DNA of 64,000 bases from Hyphomicrobiales bacterium. Its GTDB lineage: Bacteria; Pseudomonadota; Alphaproteobacteria; Rhizobiales; Rhizobiaceae. The notes beneath the pieces are model-generated. The model was not told the DNA's origin. It ran no database searches and saw only the letters and a program-made list of their open reading frames with translations. The stretch is from positions 1 to 64,000 of the forward strand of contig JAJFHU010000003.1 of NCBI GenBank assembly GCA_021775455.1, given 5' to 3'. Positions 27,037 to 35,910 of this stretch are shown here, in pieces (the first letter of the stretch is position 1; the number at the start of each line of letters is the position of its first letter). The position numbers and the translations under genes are program-made.

Positions 27037-27609
27037 GGTAATTCTATGCACAAAATTGTATATCGGTGACACAAAGCGCCACGTATATATCAACTGGAAC
27101 GTTCTATTGCGCAGTGGCCGCTCTCTCTGCCACCTCTACCGGTCGATGCGACTCATTGGTAAACACCCGCTGTTGGCACGGAGCAAACAATGTAATCGCT
27201 ACCAGAATGTCTGCGTGTGGGTGTTGTACTGAAATTGCAATTTTAACGGCATCGTCAGATAAAAATGCGAGGACGACGAGACATGATGGCAAACCGGTCA
27301 GGCCGGGGATTTGGGAAACCCGACAAATGCCCAGGACATTAAAAATCCGCAAAGCAGAGTGGGACCCAGTCCACGGAAACCATCAGGGCCAGCGGTAAAA
27401 ACACCGCATCAACAGGCCGGACACAAGACCGTACCCGACCAAAGGTCATCAAATCAAAATAATCCTTGCAAACAGGGAGCCATCCACACAGGACGCTCAA
27501 TCCAACTTGACTAATAGTGGCTATGCGGCCGAAAAGTTTCCAGTCAAACGGATTGGTCTATTAGTTTCATCAATTGAATTCAGTTATTGGATTAGACCGA
27601 TCGTGACAA
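27037..27609. other. 573-base region without a convincing gene
   Basis: Several short open frames exist, none with a good start and family likeness. The plus strand at 27264-27297 repeats 17755-17788. A minus-strand frame at 27104-27352 weakly resembles the first half of a universal stress protein. The stretch looks like decayed coding sequence and IS debris. No terminator is seen. Confidence 0.4.
27264..27297 (+). repeat. 34-base segment repeated at 17755-17788 (copy 2)
   Basis: This is the second copy, 29 of 34 bases matching 17755-17788. The encoded NARTTRHDGKP is closer to the IS5-like transposase C-terminal motif than copy 1 is. Nothing else of such a transposase could be recognised around it. 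Confidence 0.35.
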
Positions 27610-29097
27610 CTACCTCAAAAATGTTTCAGCTTCTTTACCGATAATTTGGAGTCCCGTGTTGATTTTGTCCGTTGCGACGGAGGGAAATCCAATCCGAAAT
27701 GAGTTTTTTGGAGTTCCATTATGGTAAAAAATGTGACCCGGCTCAATTAATACACCACGACTTTGAAGATATTTTGCAAATGCATCTGCGTCAAAATCCT
27801 TCGGGCCTGTTAACCAGAAGGATGTTCCCCCGGTCGCTTGTCCGCGTGAGAACATTGGCAGATATTTTTCTATGCCCTCGCGCATAACGTGCCAACGCTG
27901 CGAATAAATTTCCCTGAGTTTTTTCAGGTGAACATCATGGTATCCATGCGCCAGAAACATGGCGGTGGTTTCCTGGACGATGCTGGGTGGATGCCGAACG
28001 GTCAGGCTGCGAATTATTTTGGCAGAATCAATTATATCGCGATGCGCCACAATGAAACCCATTCGAATGCTGGGAGAAAGAGTTTTGGAAAGACTGCCAA
28101 TATAAATTACTGTCCCGTTTCTATCGCGACTCTTCAGGGAGGGGTTCGGTTTCACATGACCCAGCAGGCCAACCTCATAATCGTCTTCAATGATAAAAGC
28201 ATTTGCAGTTTCTGCCTTCTGCAACACCATTTTGCGGCGGCTGTCTGGCATGATAACCATGGAGGGGAACTGGCATCCGGGGGTTAGATACGCAAGTTTG
28301 AATTCCTTCGGCAACTTGTCGGGATCAAGACCCTGCGCATCTACAGAAACAGGCTCAATTTTGTTTTTGTAAAGGTGAAACAAGTGCCGTGCTTCCTGAT
28401 AGCCAGGATTTTCAAATGCTATGGGACGGTTATCTTCTGCAAATAGTGTGCTGATGATGCACAACGCATGTTGCGCGCCGACAGTAATCAGGATTTCATC
28501 CTCGGCCGCATTGATGCCGCGGTAGTGCAGCAAACGCTGGCGAAGTTGAAAAATCAAATCTGGACAATCGACATCCACCGCTTCACTGGTCCAGATTGGC
28601 AATGCATTTCGTCCAAGCGCCAAACGCGAACATTCGCGCCAGGCTTCGATCGGGAACAATTCTGTATCAATTTGGTTATATACAAAGGGATATTCAAACT
28701 CAGTCCAATTTTTGGGTTGGTTCGCACGCATGTTAATGTCAGGCAGGTTACTGCCGATTATCAATTTTTCCGGCGAACTCGGCTCGGCATATTCTTCAAG
28801 CGGTCCTTCAATTTTCAGATCCGGAACATCCATTCCCACGGTAAATCCAGAACGATTTTGAGATTCCAGAATTCCCATACCAACAAGACCGGAATAGGCC
28901 TCATAAGCACTGTTTTTTGAAACTTGAAGCTGCTCTGCAATCTCGCGGCAGGACGGAACTTTCTCGCCCTTTCGATAAATGCCCTCCACTATCCGCGAAC
29001 AAATGGCCCGACGAACGAGATCTTTCTTTCCAACTTTTTGTATATTGCTGTTTTCTAATTCCGGTTTAATCACAGAATAATTTACCCGTGGCATCAT
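27610..29097 (-). CDS. MocR-type transcriptional regulator (GntR HTH plus aminotransferase fold)
   Basis: The protein has 495 residues. The N-terminal GntR winged helix contains KGEKVPSCREIAEQLQVSKN. A long linker leads to a fold-type I aminotransferase-like domain with IIEDDYEVGLLGHV and the pyridoxal phosphate lysine in IGSLSKTLSPSIRMGF. MocR proteins such as PdxR, GabR, TauR and EnuR use bound PLP, often with an amino compound, to switch genes encoded nearby. Here the epoxide hydrolase gene is upstream on the same strand and a TRAP transporter operon is divergent beyond it, so those are the likely targets. The inducer is unknown. Confidence 0.9.
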   Translation of the reverse strand: MMPRVNYSVIKPELENSNIQKVGKKDLVRRAICSRIVEGIYRKGEKVPSCREIAEQLQVSKNSAYEAYSGLVGMGILESQNRSGFTVGMDVPDLKIEGPLEEYAEPSSPEKLIIGSNLPDINMRANQPKNWTEFEYPFVYNQIDTELFPIEAWRECSRLALGRNALPIWTSEAVDVDCPDLIFQLRQRLLHYRGINAAEDEILITVGAQHALCIISTLFAEDNRPIAFENPGYQEARHLFHLYKNKIEPVSVDAQGLDPDKLPKEFKLAYLTPGCQFPSMVIMPDSRRKMVLQKAETANAFIIEDDYEVGLLGHVKPNPSLKSRDRNGTVIYIGSLSKTLSPSIRMGFIVAHRDIIDSAKIIRSLTVRHPPSIVQETTAMFLAHGYHDVHLKKLREIYSQRWHVMREGIEKYLPMFSRGQATGGTSFWLTGPKDFDADAFAKYLQSRGVLIEPGHIFYHNGTPKNSFRIGFPSVATDKINTGLQIIGKEAETFLR

Positions 29098-29257
29098 TCG
29101 CTTTTATGCAATTGTGAAGCCAAAACGTAACACGGCCCCAAGCCACCTGGCAATTAACCGAATTCTTGCGTAACCGTTTACCAATGTTACTTGGGGGTTG
29201 TGAAAATCAGCTGGGGTCATTTTCATTCTTGGTGTCCCCTTGCTTTCATAAACATTA

Positions 29258-30406
29258 TTAATCCAGGCTACGTGCAAACTTCCGGATATCCTCGATCAGC
29301 AATTCCGGTTGTTCCATCGCTGCAAAATGGCCACCACGCGGCATTTCCGTCCATTGGGTAATGTTGTAAATACGCTCTGCATAACTGCGCGGCGGCCAGT
29401 TAAGCATTTCCTTTGGAAAGACAGCGCATCCGGTTGGTACTTCTACCCGTTTGCCTTCAGGGGACAGAATTCTACCGCCTTCTTCACGGCGTCCATAATA
29501 AATCCATGAGGCGGTATTGAATGTACGTGTAACAATATAGACCATGATATTGGTTAGAAGCTGATCCTTGGTATAGACGCTTTCCACGTCATCCCCGTCT
29601 ATATCTGACCAGCCGTTCATTTTTTCCAAAATCCATGCTGCTATACCAACTGGACTATCCATCATCGCATAACTCAGCGTTTGGGGTTTGGTTGCCTGCT
29701 GGGTGCGGTATCCATTCTGCATAATCTGGTCATGATCAAATTGAGCTGCCCAAGCTTCTTCCTCAGACCCCTGTGGCCCGTCTTTGTGACGCATGGTCAA
29801 CACGTTGATGTGAATTGCACGACACGCTGGCGCATGCTCGTAACCAAGCCAGCTTGAAATGGCACCTCCCCAGTCTCCACCTTGAGCAATATAGGATGGA
29901 TATCCAAGCGTATCAGTCATCAGTGTGTTGAAAATATCCGCCATTTTCCTTGGGCCATAGGGGCGTGGCGGCCGACCAGAAAATCCGAAACCTGGAAGTG
30001 AGGGGGCCACAACGTCAAATGCATCTTCGACGCTTCCACCATGTTTTTCTGGATGTGCGAGAAGATCAATGAAATCCAGAAACTCCACAATTGTGCCGGG
30101 CCAACCGTGGTTGATAATCAGCGGCTTGGGATTGTCGCCGCTGCCCTTCTCATGGATAAAATGCAGGTCAATCCCGTTAACCGGAGCTTTGAAATGCGAA
30201 AAATTGTTGATTTCCGCTTCCTGTTTTCGCCAGTCAAATTCATTTACCCAATAATCGCAGAACTCTTTCAGGTAGTTTAAATTTGTACCGTAATTCCATC
30301 CCCCATCATCAGGCATTTCGTGCCAAGGATAGGCCTCAACACGCGAACGAATAACTTCGATTGTCTCATTTGGAACATCGACACTGAATGGTTTGACACC
30401 TATCAT
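29258..30406 (-). CDS. epoxide hydrolase (alpha/beta hydrolase with EHN domain)
   Basis: The protein has 382 residues from ATG 30406, which has AAGGG six bases before it; an upstream start would add 26 residues of no family likeness. The N-terminal epoxide hydrolase domain (VIRSRVEAYPWHEMPDDGGW) is followed by the oxyanion loop NHGWPGT, APSLPGFGFSGRP, the nucleophile Asp in QGGDWGGAIS and the catalytic His in PRGGHFAAMEQPE. It opens epoxides to diols through an alkyl-enzyme ester. The closest known relatives are microsomal-type and juvenile-hormone-type enzymes. Context suggests catabolism of an imported organic acid or epoxide. Confidence 0.88.
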   Translation of the reverse strand: MIGVKPFSVDVPNETIEVIRSRVEAYPWHEMPDDGGWNYGTNLNYLKEFCDYWVNEFDWRKQEAEINNFSHFKAPVNGIDLHFIHEKGSGDNPKPLIINHGWPGTIVEFLDFIDLLAHPEKHGGSVEDAFDVVAPSLPGFGFSGRPPRPYGPRKMADIFNTLMTDTLGYPSYIAQGGDWGGAISSWLGYEHAPACRAIHINVLTMRHKDGPQGSEEEAWAAQFDHDQIMQNGYRTQQATKPQTLSYAMMDSPVGIAAWILEKMNGWSDIDGDDVESVYTKDQLLTNIMVYIVTRTFNTASWIYYGRREEGGRILSPEGKRVEVPTGCAVFPKEMLNWPPRSYAERIYNITQWTEMPRGGHFAAMEQPELLIEDIRKFARSLD

Positions 30407-30554
30407 TTCAACCCTTCTGTTTCTGCGCACCTGGTATTTTGCCCGGTGCTTTTTCGCCATTTCGGGCGAACATATTTTCCGCATACGATAATGTGGGCTT
30501 CCATTTTCTTACCCAAATAGAGTGAATGGAAGTAAGGAGCAGTTTATTGTTTTT

Positions 30555-30716
30555 GTAGGGACAGAAAAGCACCCATAGCATCATTAGCCCGTAAGCTGAG
30601 TTGTTGTAAGCTTGCTCTCCAGGCAAGTTAAGATATTGAATTAAAATAAATAAATGATCTTAATTTGCTTTTGTTTCCGCAAAATGGAAATTCAAACTCC
30701 TTGATTCTGTCCCTAC
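30555..30716. promoter_or_regulatory. regulatory region with a 12-base inverted repeat
   Basis: GTAGGGACAGAA at 30555-30566 is exactly repeated in inverted orientation as TTCTGTCCCTAC at 30705-30716. They lie between the leftward epoxide hydrolase gene and the rightward TRAP operon. They may be operator half sites for the MocR regulator encoded nearby, which could loop the 138 bases between them. This function is inferred from position only. Confidence 0.45.
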
Positions 30717-30824
30717 TAATCGAGCCTTTTGTACCTTTTGTCCACGTTCCCATGAGTAAATGATGAATCTCAGAATTGTTTTATCGAACCACAGCCACTT
30801 GGCTTGTGAAAAGGGAGGAACACT

Positions 30825-31862
30825 ATGAAGAATTCATTCTGGAAGATATCGGTTGCAGCGGTAGCCTTGATGCTTGGCGTTCAAACTGCAAGCGCAGAAA
30901 AAGTATTGAAATTGGGAACCGTAGGTTTTTTGGGCATGCCGATTGGCGACGCGATTGATCAAGCCCTGATCCCCACAATAAATGAAGTGTCCGGCGGTAA
31001 GTTGACCATCGAGCCACATTACCGAAAGTCTTTATGCAGCGAACAATCTTGCGGTGAACAGGCAAACCAGGGACTGTTGCAACTCTGGACAAGCTCCACT
31101 GCAAACTTTGGTAACTTTGGTACAGCACTTGCCATTTTCGACCTGCCATACATCTTTAAGAGCATTGAAGACGCGGATCGTATTTCTTCGGAATGGTTGG
31201 CCAAAAAGCAATGTGACATTGCTGCAGAAGAAGCAGGTCATATCTGCCTGACCGTTTATTCCAGTGGTGGCTTCCGCCAACTTGGCAACGCCCATGGCCC
31301 TGTACATGTCCCTTCGGATATGGAAGGCATCAAGTGGCGCGTTACAAAGAGCCCGATTGAGTACACATTGATCAAGAACTGGGGTGCCGTGCCTGTACCC
31401 TATGACTGGGCACAACTCTATCAGGGTTTGCAAACCGGCGTCGTCTCAGGCCAGTATGTTGCAACACCATGGCAGCATGTCGCGAAGCTGCATGAAGTTG
31501 CAAAATACTTCACCGAAATCGGTGGATCCTGGTCTGGAAATCAACTGTCGATGGACAAACGCCAGTATGATGAATTGAGCGGTCAAGAAAAGGAATGGCT
31601 ACATGCAGCTGCGAAGGCATTTGGCCAAAAAGTGCAGGAGCTTGACCGCAATTGGGTTGAAGATGGTGAGACCGCCATCAAGGCCGCCATCAATGAATGG
31701 TATGTGCCGACTGAAGAGGAAATGAAACAGTGGCGCGCAGGGGCAATTGACGCCTGGCTCAATGCCAAAGGCTCCTTTGATCCGGCTACTGCGGAACGGG
31801 TTCTGCAGGAACAGGGCATGACTGACTTTATCGCTCAACTCAAGGAAGCTGGAGCGCTGTAA
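30825..31862 (+). CDS. dctP: TRAP transporter substrate-binding protein (DctP family)
   Basis: The protein has 345 residues. The signal peptide (MKNSFWKISVAAVALMLGVQ) ends at ASAEK. The DctP fold shows FDLPYIFKSIEDADR, the substrate-pocket region GIKWRVTKSPIEY with the conserved Arg that binds a carboxylate, and VPYDWAQLYQGLQTGVVSGQ. Such proteins capture organic acids in the periplasm for the DctQM permease encoded downstream. The extra Cys pair near residue 67 (KSLCSEQSCGEQ) is unusual and may form a disulfide. Confidence 0.93.
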   Translation: MKNSFWKISVAAVALMLGVQTASAEKVLKLGTVGFLGMPIGDAIDQALIPTINEVSGGKLTIEPHYRKSLCSEQSCGEQANQGLLQLWTSSTANFGNFGTALAIFDLPYIFKSIEDADRISSEWLAKKQCDIAAEEAGHICLTVYSSGGFRQLGNAHGPVHVPSDMEGIKWRVTKSPIEYTLIKNWGAVPVPYDWAQLYQGLQTGVVSGQYVATPWQHVAKLHEVAKYFTEIGGSWSGNQLSMDKRQYDELSGQEKEWLHAAAKAFGQKVQELDRNWVEDGETAIKAAINEWYVPTEEEMKQWRAGAIDAWLNAKGSFDPATAERVLQEQGMTDFIAQLKEAGAL

Positions 31863-31893
31863 TTTACGCAGACTAAATCAAATTAATAAACTC

Positions 31894-31920
31894 GTGGCGC
31901 GCGTGCGTATCGTGCGCCAC
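31894..31920 (+). terminator. hairpin between the dctP and dctM genes
   Basis: A 7-base stem, GTGGCGC (31894-31900) and GCGCCAC (31914-31920), is followed by TATTTT. It sits between the binding-protein gene and the permease gene. It may partly stop transcription or protect the upstream mRNA, giving more binding protein than permease, a common arrangement. Confidence 0.55.
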
Positions 31921-31973
31921 TATTTTCAGATAAAATTATATCCAGCTACCAGGCAACAACAGGACCGGCCTTT

Positions 31974-33263
31974 ATGGAAAGCGTAATGCTTCTGACAATT
32001 CTTGTGCTGCTGATCCTGCTCGGCGCACCGGTGGGCTTTACCCTGATCCTGATCCCGACGATTTACATCTTGATCACCGACGCTGCGCCGATGATCCTAA
32101 TCCCAAGCCAGATGTTCAGTGCCATAGATGCAGTTCCGCTGACTGCAATCCCGTTTTTCATGCTAACCGGAGAGCTTATGACCAGCGCCACCATTACCGA
32201 CAGGCTGGTGGAGCTTAGTCAACGCCTGATCGGTCGAATGCGAGGCAGCATGGCGCAGGCGAACGTATTGGTCAGCATGTTCTTTGCCGGCATGAATGGA
32301 TCGGTAGTAGCCGATACGGCGACTGTGGGATCGCTAATGGTGCCAGCTATGAAACGAGCAGGCTATCCTCCAGAATTTGCCGCCGCAATCACTGCGGTTA
32401 GCTCTACTATCGGTGGGATTATCCCGCCTTCTATCATGATGATTGTTTTGGCAAATGCGGGCGGCATTTCCGTCGGCGCCCTGTTTGCTGGTGGCATAAT
32501 TCCTGGCATCATGATCGGCGTGTTGCTGATGATCATCAATTACATCATTGCAAGGCGCAATAATTTCGAGCGCAGCGAAGAGCCATTCAGTTTCAAGGCG
32601 CTTGCAATCGTCAGTTACAAATCTTCCTTTGCACTGCTCATTCCCATCGTGTTGGTAGGCTCGGTTGTGTTCGGAATAGCCGGTGTTGTCGAAGCTGGTG
32701 CGCTAACTGCAACAATCGCGTTACTCGTCGGGCTTTTCATTTATCGCACCATCACATGGTCTAATTGCAAAGGCGCATTTGTCCGCGCCTTCCGAAATTC
32801 TGCGATGGTGTTCATTATTATCGCGGCCTCGGGTCCATTCAGTTGGCTCCTAACCTCCCTTGGCGCGATAAACGAACTGGAACAATGGTTACTGAGCTAC
32901 ACCTATAATCCGCTGCTGTTCGCTCTGGTGTTGGTGCTGTTCATTTGCCTGTTGGGAATGGTTATGGATTCTGCGGCCAATATTATCGTCGTTGGTCCAG
33001 TTCTGGTCGATGTGATGGTGCAGGCGGGCTACCAAGACGTGCAGGCTGCGCTAGTCGTGGTTGTTGGGTTTTTGATCGGGTCAGTCACGCCGCCGGTTGG
33101 CGTTGCATTCTTTACTGCAGGGGCCATTGCAAACGTGCGATTGGAAAAAGTAGCCGTTGCGATGCTACCCTATCTTGTTGCTTTGTTTGCGCTGCTCTTC
33201 GTGCTGATCATCGTGCCGGATATCACCATGTACCTACCGCGTGTTTTCGGGTTTGTGAACTAA
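31974..33263 (+). CDS. dctM: TRAP transporter large permease (DctM family)
   Basis: This protein of 429 residues is almost entirely hydrophobic with about 12 segments. Family motifs include LGAPVGFTLILIPTIYILIT, FFAGMNGSVVADTATVGSLM, SSTIGGIIPPSIMMIVLANA and GFLIGSVTPPVGVAFFTAGA. It forms the sodium-driven translocation path for the substrate delivered by DctP. Gene order here is P-M-Q, rather than the commoner P-Q-M. Confidence 0.93.
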   Translation: MESVMLLTILVLLILLGAPVGFTLILIPTIYILITDAAPMILIPSQMFSAIDAVPLTAIPFFMLTGELMTSATITDRLVELSQRLIGRMRGSMAQANVLVSMFFAGMNGSVVADTATVGSLMVPAMKRAGYPPEFAAAITAVSSTIGGIIPPSIMMIVLANAGGISVGALFAGGIIPGIMIGVLLMIINYIIARRNNFERSEEPFSFKALAIVSYKSSFALLIPIVLVGSVVFGIAGVVEAGALTATIALLVGLFIYRTITWSNCKGAFVRAFRNSAMVFIIIAASGPFSWLLTSLGAINELEQWLLSYTYNPLLFALVLVLFICLLGMVMDSAANIIVVGPVLVDVMVQAGYQDVQAALVVVVGFLIGSVTPPVGVAFFTAGAIANVRLEKVAVAMLPYLVALFALLFVLIIVPDITMYLPRVFGFVN

Positions 33264-33339
33264 TGGACGCGCCGGACATCCATATTCTCCAGCACGGCGC
33301 CTTAATGGGTGCAATCACCCTTCACTGGAGATTTTAGCC

Positions 33340-33918
33340 ATGTTTGCGACTGTCAAGTTCATCGACAGAGCGGTTAAGAAATTACTAACCGCTTTCTGTG
33401 CCATCCTGCTGCTGCTGATGGTCATCTTCACGGTTTATTCCGTTGTGATGCGCTACGTGTTTGAAGATCCCCCGGTTTGGGGAGATTTGCTAACGGTTCT
33501 AAGTAATATCTGGCTGGTGTTTTTGGCTCTTGCCCTAACGGTCAGGGACAAGGACCATATCGCTTTGGATTTGATCTATTCCCGGCTACCTCTAAAGGGC
33601 GCTTTCTTTATTCAGCAATTCTGGGCGATTGTCATTTTCTGCCTCGGCCTGGTGATGATAATTTATGGAATTGAAGCGGTTTCCACCATGGGTGGTAAGT
33701 ACTGGGAAATGTGGTATTTCGCTTGGGAAGAGGGCCAATTTGTCTTCAAGCCAAACTACATGCCCAAGAAATACGCCATTGCAATTGTTCCGATTTCGGG
33801 TTTCCTTGTCAGTTTTGCGGCTCTTGCGTCTGTGCTTGAAGACAGTCTTCGGCTGAAAGCGGGTACATATGAGCAATTTAAGGATATAGATGTTCAAATT
33901 GAAATTGATCGCAATTAG
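33340..33918 (+). CDS. dctQ: TRAP transporter small permease (DctQ family)
   Basis: The protein has 192 residues and four transmembrane segments: AFCAILLLLMVIFTVYSVVM, then a segment around IWLVFLALALTV, FWAIVIFCLGLVMIIYG and a last one near AIVPISGFLVSFAAL. The RDKDHIALDLI loop after the second helix is typical. It is unusually long between helices 3 and 4. A small hairpin (GGGTG/CACCC) lies in the 76-base gap after dctM. Confidence 0.88.
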   Translation: MFATVKFIDRAVKKLLTAFCAILLLLMVIFTVYSVVMRYVFEDPPVWGDLLTVLSNIWLVFLALALTVRDKDHIALDLIYSRLPLKGAFFIQQFWAIVIFCLGLVMIIYGIEAVSTMGGKYWEMWYFAWEEGQFVFKPNYMPKKYAIAIVPISGFLVSFAALASVLEDSLRLKAGTYEQFKDIDVQIEIDRN

Positions 33919-33950
33919 TCAGCTTTTTTTCCGGTTGTTTCTGCACTGCG

Positions 33951-34147
33951 GGCATTGTCACATTAACTTTCAGAACTACAATTTGGGTGTTGCTTGATGA
34001 GATTAAATGCATCTCTTTCAAACGCCATCGGTTTCCTCCATCCATAATTGTTCATGCCATTTGGTTGTATTCGCGAATTACAATTAGTTATCACGATGTT
34101 GAGGATCTGTTCGCATGTCTAACATCAGCGCCTGGTGAACAGATTCG
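33951..34147 (+). mobile_element. degenerate IS6-like type B 5' fragment
   Basis: It begins with a type B-like terminus (GGCATTGTCACATTAACTTT at 33951). The plus strand then encodes, without a usable start, FKRHRFPPSIIVHAIWLYSR and ITISYHDVEDLF, clearly homologous to the start of the transposase at 4860. The similarity stops where the next IS end begins at 34148, the same type-A-beside-type-B arrangement as at 4804 and 6333. Confidence 0.65.
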
Positions 34148-34647
34148 GGCATTGTCGGTCTAATGTGTCTTGTCAGTCAAATGCCGCCATTATTGATCTC
34201 GTCCCATCAACAACATCTGCAATTCAGCAATCGTGGTAGATCGGCTTCCTTTGAATATCTGGTATTTGTTTAGGTGACGATCCTGGTTGAAATGGTTCAA
34301 AACGGATGCGTGAATTGATGAGAATTTTTGGAGACTGGCGCTTCGTCGAAGTACCGCCACCGATGCGAAAATCCTAGCCGCTTCTCAATTTGCCGCTTCC
34401 CAATTTCGCTCGCAAATTGAGGGCCAAACCGGTTCCACCAAAATCGGATCGTTTGGTGGTTCACGCCCATGCCCCGTTCGAGGAGCTAATCTTCCGCATT
34501 GCGATGTGAAAGCGGAAAACGCACGGATTACATCACCGCCAATCGAATAACCTCAGCTGACGTTTTGAAATATCCGAATGGATTCTTCATTACAAAACGC
34601 TACGAATGCTGCAACATCCGTTCAAGCTAATTTACCCTGACAGAGCC
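34148..34647 (-). mobile_element. degenerate, internally deleted IS6-like type A element
   Basis: The minus strand starts with GGCTCTGTCAGGGTAAATTA at 34647. It encodes MKNPFGYFKTSAEVIRLAVM, a stop, SVRFPLSHRNAED, another stop, and ERGMGVNHQTIRFWWNRFG, reaching the first catalytic Asp at WRYFDEAPVSKN. It then jumps to the C-terminal HASVLNHFNQDRHLNKYQIF. The middle of the gene, including the second Asp and the Glu, is missing. The other end is GGCATTGTCGGTCTAATG at 34148. The element is dead. Confidence 0.65.
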
Positions 34648-34700
34648 GCCTAACGATATGGACCTTCCAGGTGCTATCGATTAGCTTACTGAAGAATGCC

Positions 34701-35141
34701 ATGTTGAAGTATCAAAAATACTCATTAGCAACTTTGATCGGCCATCAGCCTGCTCCGGCACATTGGGCGACGTTCTTTATTTGGGTTCTTCTATTTTGTT
34801 TTTCATGGACACCTAATTACTCAACTGCACAGGAAATGACGGGACAAGAGATTTCTGAACTTCATTGCTCGCGGTGCCATGTAGTTGATGATGACAAGCC
34901 ATTTACCGGAATTTCTTCCACTCCTTCATTTTCATTGATGGTCAATAGACTTTCGAACTGGGAGGATCGGTTTAACACTTTTTTTGCACGTCGGCCTCAT
35001 CCGGCATTCCTGATACTTGAAGGAAGTGAAAATCCGCTTGTAAAGGAGCCTGCTACTGTACCAATTGAACTACGACTTAATGATGTTGAAAAGATTGTTG
35101 AATTCGCGCGCACTTTAAAAAATGATGAAACGTACGAATAA
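34701..35141 (+). CDS. monoheme cytochrome c-like protein
   Basis: The protein has 146 residues from ATG 34701 (a GTG at 34671 is an alternative). The N-terminal hydrophobic segment WATFFIWVLLFCFSWTP exports it. One heme site, CSRCHVVDDDKPF, is followed by RRPHPAFLILEGSEN and a C-terminal helix DVEKIVEFARTL. No Met lies where class I cytochromes have the axial ligand; the region reads ATVPIEL, so a His such as that in RRPHP may serve. The gene is 64 bases before the tungstate transporter genes and its partner is unknown. Confidence 0.7.
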   Translation: MLKYQKYSLATLIGHQPAPAHWATFFIWVLLFCFSWTPNYSTAQEMTGQEISELHCSRCHVVDDDKPFTGISSTPSFSLMVNRLSNWEDRFNTFFARRPHPAFLILEGSENPLVKEPATVPIELRLNDVEKIVEFARTLKNDETYE

Positions 35142-35205
35142 CCAGAAAAGAACACGATTTGCATTCCAGTTTTCCTTCAACGCCAATTTTCGAAGATAAT
35201 TTGTC

Positions 35206-35910
35206 ATGAACGAAATTGCTGACGGATTCTCCCAGGCGTTCTGGTTGGTTGTTACATTCGACCCTGAACTGGTCGGAATTGCGGCCCGGAGCCTGTATGT
35301 AACGATTTCAGCAGTAATCGTTGCAACGATTATTGCAGTTCCCCTGGGCTCGTGGATATCAATTCGCCGCTTTCGCCTGAGACGCATCGTCGTTGCAATT
35401 TTAAATGGCTTGATGGGTTTGCCACCAGTTGTTGTAGGGCTTGTGGTTTACCTGCTGCTGTCTCATGCGGGACCGTTTGGTGTGCTGGGACTTCTTTACA
35501 CCCCGACTGCCATGATCATCGCACAAGTCATCATCATCACGCCGATAATCGCTTCAATCTCGCATCAGGCTATTCGTGATCTTTGGGCGGAGTATCATGA
35601 TTTGCTCATTTCCCTGAACACGTCTCCTGTCCAACGGATCAAAACATTGGTGTGGGACGCGAGACGATCGCTTATCACAGCAATTCTTGCAGGATTTGGC
35701 CGGGCAATTGGCGAAGTTGGCGCCATCATGATTGTTGGTGGAAATATTGATCAGCTGACGCGGGTACTTACAACTGCAATTGCGCTTGAAACGGCAAAGG
35801 GTAACTTTGCGTTGGCTATTGCATTGGGAATGATTTTGATTGCGCTGGCTTTCGCGGTCAATCTCGCAATTCACTGGATTTCAGGAACAGAACGGGGGAG
35901 CAGGTGGTAG
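35206..35910 (+). CDS. tupB: tungstate ABC transporter permease
   Basis: The protein has 234 residues and about five transmembrane segments. Inner-membrane permease motifs include IIAVPLGSWISIRRFRLRR, NGLMGLPPVVVGLVVYLLLS and the coupling loop GFGRAIGEVGAIMIVGGNID (E-A-x3-G-type). It resembles TupB/ModB-like permeases of the tungstate/molybdate class. The next gene starts within its end. Confidence 0.88.
   Translation: MNEIADGFSQAFWLVVTFDPELVGIAARSLYVTISAVIVATIIAVPLGSWISIRRFRLRRIVVAILNGLMGLPPVVVGLVVYLLLSHAGPFGVLGLLYTPTAMIIAQVIIITPIIASISHQAIRDLWAEYHDLLISLNTSPVQRIKTLVWDARRSLITAILAGFGRAIGEVGAIMIVGGNIDQLTRVLTTAIALETAKGNFALAIALGMILIALAFAVNLAIHWISGTERGSRW

Noticed and set aside
27104-27352. Possible universal stress protein remnant on the minus strand
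   Set aside because: The similarity is limited to a short hydrophobic pattern and there is no second half; too weak to list as a gene.
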